From contig CAYSLU010000072.1 of the NCBI GenBank assembly GCA_964431965.1, forward strand, positions 1-29,025: 29,025 nucleotides of DNA. The letters are read 5' to 3'. The notes under the pieces are model-generated. The model saw only the letters and a list, made by a program, of their open reading frames with translations. It ran no database searches and was not told where the DNA came from. Below are positions 23,406 through 29,025 of the stretch, piece by piece. The position numbers and the translations under genes were made by a program. Numbering within the stretch: the stretch's first letter is position 1; each line of letters starts with the position of its first letter. The DNA comes from CAYSLU01 sp964431965. Lineage in GTDB: Bacteria > Verrucomicrobiota > Kiritimatiellia > CAIKKV01 > CAYSLU01.

Positions 23406-24248
23406 TTACGCCATGCGCGCGAATGCCGCGGAGACGGCGGCCTCGATGTCGGCGGGGTCGTGGAGCGGCTGGCACGGGTCGGGGATGGCCGTCACGGCGC
23501 CCGTCGACGGGTTCCAGTCCACGGCTCCGTAGCGGCCGGGCCGGCCGGTGCGGTTGAGGATCCCGGCATACGCATCGCCGCTGTTGTAGTGCCAGAACTC
23601 GTAGGGATAGGCCACGAAGCCGTGGTCAGCCATAAGGGCGGTGATGGCCTCGCGGTTCCGGCGCGCCTCGGGGGAGGCGAACGGAGAGGCCATCGGCGTC
23701 AGCTCGGACATTTCCAGATAGGGGCCCCCCCGGTCGACTTCCCGCCCGGTATCCTCCCGCAGGACGGAGATGTCGATCGCGCTGCCCGACATGTGCGTGC
23801 CGATCTTCGGGCGCGTCGCGACCATGCCGGTCAGCCGGCGCATGAAGAGGTCGAGCGGGGGGCGGCCGCCGCCGATCTCCCAGACGGTCCGGCGGAGCAC
23901 GGTGTCGAACACGGCGGGCTTGCGGCCGAGCGCGCGCTGCATGTCGCGCGTGCGGTAGCCGTCCTCGACGCGCATGACCCAGCCGCGGCGGTTCATGTCC
24001 TCCGCTGCGGCGAGGAACGGTGCGAGCAGGCCCTCGCGGAGACAGAAGATGCGGGGCCGGTCGCCGACGATCGGGGTCTCGGAGAACCGCACGCGGACGT
24101 TCGCGGCCGCGGCCGCTGCGGGCAGCGGAACGAGCGGCTCGCCGCACTCCGTGACCGGGTAGTCCATGCACAGCCCGAGAAAGGCGGTCGCGGCATCGAG
24201 TTGATCGCGCCAGTACTGGCGGCGGGCGGCTTCGTCCGGACGGTTCAT
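23406..24248 (-). CDS. M15-family VanX-like D-Ala-D-Ala dipeptidase
   Basis: The product is a 280-residue zinc peptidase of the VanX/DdpX group. The metal-binding motif appears as THMSGSAIDI (His 152, Asp 159), and the late motif as YEFWHYN (Glu 217, His 220). A DGYRT segment at 96-100 corresponds to the conserved Arg region of the family. VanX-type enzymes cut D-Ala-D-Ala, acting in cell-wall turnover or, beside vanH and vanA, in glycopeptide resistance. No such partners are here, so wall recycling is more likely. No signal peptide is evident. GGGAG lies 6 bases before the ATG at 24248. An ATG six bases further upstream would overlap that Shine-Dalgarno and is rejected. Its promoter is at 24285-24313. 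Confidence 0.88.
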   Translation of the reverse strand: MNRPDEAARRQYWRDQLDAATAFLGLCMDYPVTECGEPLVPLPAAAAAANVRVRFSETPIVGDRPRIFCLREGLLAPFLAAAEDMNRRGWVMRVEDGYRTRDMQRALGRKPAVFDTVLRRTVWEIGGGRPPLDLFMRRLTGMVATRPKIGTHMSGSAIDISVLREDTGREVDRGGPYLEMSELTPMASPFASPEARRNREAITALMADHGFVAYPYEFWHYNSGDAYAGILNRTGRPGRYGAVDWNPSTGAVTAIPDPCQPLHDPADIEAAVSAAFARMA

Positions 24249-24284
24249 GTGCATCTCCCTGAGGTTCGCATGTCGCGCGCCGCG

Positions 24285-24313
24285 TATATAGGGCAGGCGG
24301 CGGCGGGCGTCAA
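24285..24313 (-). promoter_or_regulatory. Near-consensus sigma-70 promoter for the M15 peptidase
   Basis: On the minus strand, TTGACG (24313-24308) and TATATA (24290-24285) are separated by exactly 17 bp. Each hexamer is five of six to consensus. Transcription would start near 24278, leaving a leader of about 30 bases that contains the Shine-Dalgarno GGGAG. Confidence 0.8.
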
Positions 24314-24374
24314 CGGTGCGTCGGCGAATCCGGTGGAGGCGGCTTTTCCAGGCGCGCGTTGGCCCGGGCGGCTG

Positions 24375-24380
24375 TACAAT
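24375..24380 (+). promoter_or_regulatory. Possible -10 element for the M6 protease gene
   Basis: TACAAT is five of six to the -10 consensus and lies 30 bases before the ATG at 24411. The region at -35 is GC-rich without a recognisable hexamer at 16-18 bp, so an activator or another sigma factor may be needed. This is tentative. Confidence 0.4.
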
Positions 24381-24410
24381 GCTCGCCACGTTGCGGCGAA
24401 GGGGGGAGGA

Positions 24411-27113
24411 ATGCGCAGGTCCATTCACACGGACGGGCATGCCGTCCGATCGGTCGCCACCGCCTGTCTGGCGCTGGCGGCCGGCGCGCTCTCCGCTCTC
24501 GCCGCGCCCTACGACGGCGAGACGTTCACCTACTACCAGCCGGACGGGGCTCCGTTTCCCGTGCGGCTGTTCGGCGATGAATTCTACGCCGTGGCCGAGA
24601 CGCCCGAAGGGTATGTCGTCACGCGCGACCCCGATACGGGCTTCTTCTGCTTTGCCGAGCTCACGCCGGACCGGCAGGATTTTGCGCCCGCCGCGGCCGC
24701 GCCCGAACGCCGGGTGGGCCGCGTCGATCCGGCGGCGCTCGGGCTGACCCTGCACCTGCGGATCGCGCCGGCGGCCCGCCTGGAGCGCGTTCGGAAAGCC
24801 CAGCGGGCTGCAGGAGTGGACATTCGGGGGCGGCCGTTCCAGCCGGAGAGCCTCGGGCCGGACGGCGAATCGCCCGATCCGGCGCTGGCCCCTCTCGCGC
24901 CGCCCTCCGCCCCGACGGTCGGAAGCCGGGTTGGCCTGGTGCTGCTCATCCGCTTCCCCGACCGCCCGGTCGACGTCACGATCTCTCAGTCGCAAGTCGA
25001 CTCCTACTGCAACGAGCCGGGCACCAAGATCTTCAGCAACCCGGGCTCGGCGTATGACTACTACTACATCCAGTCCGGCGGCCGGCTTCGGTACACCAGC
25101 ATCGTGACGGCCTACTACACGGCCACGAACAGCAAGGCGTACTATGACAATCCGTCGAAGGATTGCGGCACGCAAGGCCGCCTCATCGTGACGGAGGCCC
25201 TGGCCTACCTGCGCGACGTGGCCGGTTTCGACTTCAGCCGGTGCGATGGAAACGGCGACAAGTGGATCGACGGCATCAATGCGTTTTACGCCGGGACGTG
25301 CTCGTCGCCCTGGTCATATGGCCTGTGGCCGCACTCGTCGAGCGTCACCTTCACGCCGGGCGACGGCATGAACTCCGGCTCGCAGCGCTACCAGATCACG
25401 GACATGGGCGCGAGCCTCCGGCTGGGCACTTACTGCCACGAGAACGGACACATGATCTGCCGCTTTCCCGACCTGTACGACTACGGATATGAGTCGTATG
25501 GCGCCGGTGCGTATACGCTCATGGCGTACCACGGGGCGACGCCGGTCAGCGTGGACGCCTACCTCAAGTATAAGGCCGGATGGAGCGACGTCGTCAGCAT
25601 CGACAGCAACAGCAGCTTCCGCGGGTGCGTCACGGTCGATCGCAACTGGGCGTACCGCTATGTCAATCCGACGAACTCGCGCGAGTACTTCATGATCGAG
25701 ACCCGCCAGAAGCGGGGCTACGAGACGGCGACGTCGCTTCCGGACCAGGGGCTGCTCGTCTGGCACGTCGACGAGAGCGGTAGCAACAACAACGAGCAGC
25801 GCACGCCGGCCCAGCACTACGAGGTGTCGGCGGTGCAGGCCGACAACGCCTGGCACCTGGAGACGCACACGAACACCGGCGGTGCGGGCGACCTGTTCCA
25901 CTTCGGCGACAAGGACGCGTTTCACGACGGCACCGCGCCGAACGCGCACTGGTGGACCGGCTCCGAGTCGGGCTTCTACCTCCAGTTCGTCAGCGGGATG
26001 GCCACGGCCATGACCTTCGTCGTGGGCAGCAACGCGCTCGCGTCCGCCCCCGACATCGGCGTGGACGCCGGCCCGCTGGCCGTGGCGTGCGACCTGGGCG
26101 CGAATGCCGCCACGCAGAAGCTGATGGTGTGGAATCGGGGCGGGGGTACTCTCAGCTACACGATCGCCGATACCGCCGCGTGGCTGGCGTGCTCGCCGAC
26201 CGTCGGGACGGCGGCCGCCGAGGGCGACCTGATTGCCCTGACCTTCAGCACGGCCGCCCTGGCGTCCGGGGTTTACACGGGCCAGATTGTCGTGTCGGAC
26301 GCGGCGGCGAGCAACAGCCCGCAGCAGGTTGCGGTCGTGCTCGCCGTCCGCGACGTGCCCGGCATCTGGCTGAGCACGAACAGCCTCTGGTCGATGGTCA
26401 ACGCGGGAGGCGTATCGACCCAGCGCTTCGAGATCCGCAACGCGGGCGGGGGCACGCTGCGCTATACGAACCGGTCGGATCGCGCCTGGATGACCCTGGC
26501 GCCGACCAGCGGGACGGTGATGACGGAGTCCGATTCGATAGCGGTCTCCTACCATGCCGGCGCGCTGGCCAACGGCACCTACACCGGCGCGATCACGGTC
26601 GATGGCGTGTACGCCACCAACACCCCGCAGATCATCGCGGTCACGGTCGAGGTCACGAATCTGGTTGTGCTGACGGTGAGTTCGAGCTGGGGCGCGGCCG
26701 CCCCGGCGTCGGGTTCATACGTCTACCTGAGCAACGCCGTAGTCCGGTGCGCGGTCACGGGCTCGCCCCGGGTGCTGGTCGATGCGCAGTCGCGCTCCAC
26801 CGGCGTCTGCACGGGCTGGGTCGGCACGGGCAGCGTGCCGGCGCTCGGCGCGGCGACGAACACCGGTCCGATCGCCCTTGAGGTCAACTCCAGCGTCACG
26901 TGGCTGTGGGTGCTGACCGACCTCGTGGTGAGCAACCAGACGGTGACCGGGAGGACGGCACGCGTCGCGCGCGACACCATTACGGCGACCAACCGCTATC
27001 GCGTTGTGTCGGGCGGTAACGTGTCGCTCGAGGCCGGCCGTTCCGTGAGGCTGAGCCCCGGCTTCAGCGCGTCGACCGGTAGCACGTTTCGAGCGTCCAC
27101 GCGGGCCGACTAA
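24411..27113 (+). CDS. Secreted M6-family metalloprotease with BACON-like and coathanger-like repeats
   Basis: The product is a 900-residue secreted protease. A signal peptide covers about residues 1-32 (Arg-rich start, hydrophobic core, ALSALA). The catalytic part reads YCHENGHM (His 343, Glu 344, His 347), then RFPDLYDYG and YTLMAYHG, matching the HExxH zinc site and following Asp and Met-turn-like segments of M6 (immune inhibitor A-like) peptidases. Two BACON-like sandwich repeats follow at about 545-645 and 646-750, sharing 'NxGGGTLxYT' and 'GVYTG/GTYTG'. A module with CTGWVGTGSVPA and SVTWLW lies at about 751-840. The last 60 residues resemble the '3-coathanger stack' (ITATNRYRVVSGGNVSLEAG, then LSPGF). 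These modules often serve surface display or sorting. Start at 24411: GGAGGA abuts the ATG, an unusually short spacing, but the frame's signal peptide supports it. Confidence 0.87.
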   Translation: MRRSIHTDGHAVRSVATACLALAAGALSALAAPYDGETFTYYQPDGAPFPVRLFGDEFYAVAETPEGYVVTRDPDTGFFCFAELTPDRQDFAPAAAAPERRVGRVDPAALGLTLHLRIAPAARLERVRKAQRAAGVDIRGRPFQPESLGPDGESPDPALAPLAPPSAPTVGSRVGLVLLIRFPDRPVDVTISQSQVDSYCNEPGTKIFSNPGSAYDYYYIQSGGRLRYTSIVTAYYTATNSKAYYDNPSKDCGTQGRLIVTEALAYLRDVAGFDFSRCDGNGDKWIDGINAFYAGTCSSPWSYGLWPHSSSVTFTPGDGMNSGSQRYQITDMGASLRLGTYCHENGHMICRFPDLYDYGYESYGAGAYTLMAYHGATPVSVDAYLKYKAGWSDVVSIDSNSSFRGCVTVDRNWAYRYVNPTNSREYFMIETRQKRGYETATSLPDQGLLVWHVDESGSNNNEQRTPAQHYEVSAVQADNAWHLETHTNTGGAGDLFHFGDKDAFHDGTAPNAHWWTGSESGFYLQFVSGMATAMTFVVGSNALASAPDIGVDAGPLAVACDLGANAATQKLMVWNRGGGTLSYTIADTAAWLACSPTVGTAAAEGDLIALTFSTAALASGVYTGQIVVSDAAASNSPQQVAVVLAVRDVPGIWLSTNSLWSMVNAGGVSTQRFEIRNAGGGTLRYTNRSDRAWMTLAPTSGTVMTESDSIAVSYHAGALANGTYTGAITVDGVYATNTPQIIAVTVEVTNLVVLTVSSSWGAAAPASGSYVYLSNAVVRCAVTGSPRVLVDAQSRSTGVCTGWVGTGSVPALGAATNTGPIALEVNSSVTWLWVLTDLVVSNQTVTGRTARVARDTITATNRYRVVSGGNVSLEAGRSVRLSPGFSASTGSTFRASTRAD

Positions 27114-27160
27114 GGACAGTGGACGCGACGGGCGTTGGGGGGGTAGATATATCGCCTGAT

Positions 27161-27177
27161 GCCGGTGCGGTACCGGC
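27161..27177. other. Hairpin between the protease and SGNH genes
   Basis: GCCGGT (27161-27166) and ACCGGC (27172-27177) form a 6-bp stem with a 5-base loop, about 50 bases after the protease stop. No T-run follows, so it is at best a weak terminator. An A/T-rich TAGATATAT lies just before it at 27144-27152, without a good -35. Confidence 0.4.
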
Positions 27178-27229
27178 GTGATTCCGGAGTGTGCGCCTCG
27201 CTGACGATACCGACGAACGGAGAAAGCTT

Positions 27230-28534
27230 ATGCGTCTGGCCTCCTGCTCCCTCTCTCGTGCGCGCGCGAACCGGGGTGCCGCCTGGCTGGTTGTTGCGGC
27301 GGCGGTTGCCATCGGGGTGCCGGCGGCCCGCGCCGCCGGAGCCCCTGTGCTGAAGAAAGGCGATCGGGTCGCCATCGTGGGCGACTCGATCACGGAGCAG
27401 AAGCTCTACAGTGTGGCCGTCGAGGTGTACCTGCTTACCGCTGTGCCGGAGCTGGACCTCAAGGCCATGCAGTTCGGTTGGTCGGGCGAGACCGCTGGGG
27501 GGCTTTTGGGGCGCATGGCTAACGACCTGCTTCCGTGGCGGCCGGACGTCGTCACGCTCTGCTACGGCATGAACGACGGAGGATACCGGGCGTACGACGA
27601 GCGGATCGGCGCGGCATACGGCACGAACCTGGCGCGCATTGTGGGCGCGCTGCAGCAGGCCGGCGCGAGCGTCGTCGTCGGCTCGCCGGGCGCGGTGGAC
27701 TCGTTCCACTTCCGCGGCGGCGGACCGACGGCGGCTGTGTATAACACGGCGCTGGGACGGCTGACCGAGATCGCGAAGCAGGTTGCCGAGTCGCACCAGT
27801 GTGGGTTTGCCGATGTCCACGCGCCGATGATGCGCGTGATGGAGGAGGCGAAGGCTGCGCGTGGAGCTTCCTATCCGGTGGCCGGGACGGACGGCGTTCA
27901 CCCGGGCGCGAACGGGCATCTCGTGATGGCCTACGCATTCCTGCGCGGACTCGGATTGGACGGCCGCATCGGGGCGATTGCCGTCGACTGGCCGGGCCGG
28001 GCGTCGGCCACCGAGGGCCACGCGATCCGTTCCTTCGCGGGCGGAACCGTGGATGTCGCGAGCGTGCGCTACCCGTTTTGCTCATTCGGCGAGACCAACG
28101 ACCCGAACGGCATGGCGAGCGTCCTGTCCTTTGTGCCGTTCCAGGACGAGCTCAACCGCTTTGTGCTGACGGTCACGAACCTGCCCGCCCCGCAGGCGGA
28201 TGTGAAGTGGGGCTCCCTCACGCGGACCTTCTCGCGCGAGCAGCTGGCCGGAGGGATCAACCTGGCCGCGGAGTTCCTGGATAATCCCTTCTGCGCGCCG
28301 TCCCGGGTGGTGGCCCGACTGGTGGCGTCGAAACAGGCGTACGAGACCGATCTGGTCAAGAAGTCGCTCGTCGGGCTCCGTCAGTTCGACCGGCTCAAGG
28401 GTGACGCGGACGTGACGAACGCCGTGGGCGTGCTCCGGCGCAAGTTGCTCGCCGAGCATGAGGCGATGTACGTCGGACTCCGGGCCGCGGTGAAGCCGGT
28501 TCGGCACTCGATCGAGATCACGCCGCGGCCGTGA
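27230..28534 (+). CDS. Secreted SGNH/GDSL-family hydrolase
   Basis: The product is a 434-residue esterase-like protein. A signal peptide is visible at about residues 1-36 (Arg-rich start, hydrophobic VVAAAVAIGV, AARA cleavage region). The SGNH blocks are clear: IVGDSITEQ with the nucleophile Ser 53, a glycine in FGWSGETAG (about 85-90), YGMND with Asn 115, and GTDGVHPGANGH with Asp 221 and His 224. The C-terminal 170 residues lie beyond the core domain and contain a beta-rich segment plus a helical tail. Enzymes of this family remove acyl groups from glycans, lipids or other esters. With glycan-degrading neighbours, carbohydrate deacetylation is plausible but unproven. GGAG about 7 bases before the ATG supports this start. 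An upstream in-frame alternative start would give no signal peptide. Confidence 0.9.
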   Translation: MRLASCSLSRARANRGAAWLVVAAAVAIGVPAARAAGAPVLKKGDRVAIVGDSITEQKLYSVAVEVYLLTAVPELDLKAMQFGWSGETAGGLLGRMANDLLPWRPDVVTLCYGMNDGGYRAYDERIGAAYGTNLARIVGALQQAGASVVVGSPGAVDSFHFRGGGPTAAVYNTALGRLTEIAKQVAESHQCGFADVHAPMMRVMEEAKAARGASYPVAGTDGVHPGANGHLVMAYAFLRGLGLDGRIGAIAVDWPGRASATEGHAIRSFAGGTVDVASVRYPFCSFGETNDPNGMASVLSFVPFQDELNRFVLTVTNLPAPQADVKWGSLTRTFSREQLAGGINLAAEFLDNPFCAPSRVVARLVASKQAYETDLVKKSLVGLRQFDRLKGDADVTNAVGVLRRKLLAEHEAMYVGLRAAVKPVRHSIEITPRP

Positions 28535-28550
28535 GTGATGAACCGCCGGG

Positions 28551-28657
28551 AACCCACCCCGCTCTTCGGGCACCCCTCCAAGGAGGGGATTGAACCCAAG
28601 GCTCTTCGCATCAAGGTGCTCCCCTCCTTGAGGGGGCCGCGAAGCGGGGAGTGGGTT
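28551..28657. repeat. 107-bp palindromic element with about 40-bp arms
   Basis: The left arm starts AACCCACCCCGCTCTTCGGG (28551-28570) and ends AAGGAGGGGA near 28589. The reverse complement of 28619-28657 reads AACCCACTCCCCGCTTCGCG and ends AAGGAGGGGAG, so the arms match over about 40 bases with a few differences. Each arm also folds on itself: CCCCTCC-AA-GGAGGGG (28573-28588) and CCCCTC-CTT-GAGGGG (28621-28635). A spacer of about 29 bases separates the arms. It lies between converging genes, as REP or BIME elements and bidirectional terminators often do. Confidence 0.85.
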
Positions 28658-28674
28658 TGGCCGAAGGCGGCCAA
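28657..28674. other. Hairpin next to the palindromic element
   Basis: TTGGCC (28657-28662) and GGCCAA (28669-28674) form a 6-bp stem with a 6-base loop, directly after the larger palindrome. No T-run of note follows. It may be part of the same repeat unit. Confidence 0.55.
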
Positions 28675-28710
28675 GTCAACCCCAGCTGATCGCCGGCCAC
28701 CGATTCCCGA

Positions 28711-29025
28711 TCACTCCTGCCTCAGGCCCGGCGCGGCCGCATGCCGTTTCTTGGCCGCGAACTCGGGGGCTTCGCGGACGCAGGTTCCGAGTATGCGCAC
28801 CGACTGCCGGATGAGCTTCATCGTCTCGCGCTTCAGCTCGGCTGGCGCATCGCCGAGGGCGGCCCAGCCCTTCGCGGCGAGGTCGTCCGGCGGGATGGCC
28901 ACGCGGTCCCAGTTGTGGAAGAGGCGGCCCCAGTCGCTGTGCAGGATGTCGTGTATGATCCGCTGGTGCGTGGGGTACCAGAACGAGTCGTGGTAGATCA
29001 CGCTGGCGATGTAGGCCCACGGCGC
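28711..29025 (-). CDS. Partial hypothetical protein (C-terminal end)
   Basis: The open frame enters from the right edge and ends at the TGA at 28711, giving the last 104 or so residues of a longer protein. The visible part is rich in Trp, Tyr and His (YHDSFWYPTHQRIIHDIL, then DWGRLFHNWDRV), followed by a charged helix. A GTG at 29001 could start a 96-residue protein, but the frame stays open and protein-like before it (PWAYIAS), so the start is probably outside the window. I do not recognise the family. The aromatic content would fit an enzyme or carbohydrate-binding domain, but this is only an impression. Confidence 0.6.
   Translation of the reverse strand, partial: APWAYIASVIYHDSFWYPTHQRIIHDILHSDWGRLFHNWDRVAIPPDDLAAKGWAALGDAPAELKRETMKLIRQSVRILGTCVREAPEFAAKKRHAAAPGLRQE

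Larger units (their letters stand above)
28535..28710. other. Intergenic region filled by palindromic repeats
   Basis: This 176-bp gap between two converging genes is almost entirely occupied by a long imperfect inverted repeat and an adjacent small hairpin. I see no gene in it. Confidence 0.7.

Noticed and set aside
23406..24248. Glycopeptide resistance cluster (van genes)
   Set aside because: The VanX-like gene stands alone without a ligase, dehydrogenase or two-component system, so cell-wall turnover is the simpler reading.
27144..27153. TAGATATATC as a promoter for the SGNH gene
   Set aside because: It is A/T-rich for this genome but has no acceptable -35 hexamer at 16-18 bp.

Overview
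The window is GC-rich bacterial chromosomal DNA (about two thirds G+C, judged by eye). Its mixture of genes points to a glycan-degrading member of the PVC group, most likely Kiritimatiellota or Lentisphaerota: heparinase II/III-type lyases, a DUF4838 protein, sialidase-type propellers, a SulP transporter and a secreted M6 protease with BACON-like and '3-coathanger stack'-like C-terminal modules. That assignment is inferred from gene families and was not tested. I saw no rRNA, CRISPR array, transposase or phage gene.

Left block (259-11802, + strand): a tightly packed run of genes. It holds a short N-acetylglutamate-synthase-like GNAT, an AsmA-like envelope protein, the replicative polymerase DnaE with an apparently intact PHP domain, a 950-residue protein with two GYF_2-type domains and a very long coiled coil, a membrane-anchored coiled-coil protein, a right-handed beta-helix protein and a predicted propeller protein. 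Several junctions are 4-8 bp overlaps, so much of this is probably co-transcribed. The last gene looks frameshifted near its 3' end and runs up to a 162-bp imperfect palindrome.

Middle (11803-13373): a non-coding stretch with that palindrome, then a promoter, tRNA-Glu(CTC) and an amidohydrolase whose codon use is visibly less GC-rich than that of dnaE.

Glycan locus (13370-22943, - strand): reading in the direction of transcription, a four-Asp-box sialidase-like protein, a SulP anion transporter, a DUF4838/CBM9-like secreted protein, two heparinase II/III paralogues and a small unknown protein. Junctions overlap or lie within about 30 bp. A good sigma-70-like promoter (23017-23045) lies antisense inside the neighbouring ogt-like gene. 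Together the genes look like a polysaccharide-utilisation operon. The lyase genes and anion transporter suggest a uronic-acid or sulfated glycan, but no sulfatase is present in the window.

Right block (22994-29025): a single-domain O6-alkylguanine-DNA alkyltransferase-like gene, a VanX-type M15 dipeptidase with a near-consensus promoter, a large secreted M6 metalloprotease, a secreted SGNH hydrolase, a roughly 110-bp palindromic repeat, and the 3' part of an unrecognised gene that enters from the right edge.
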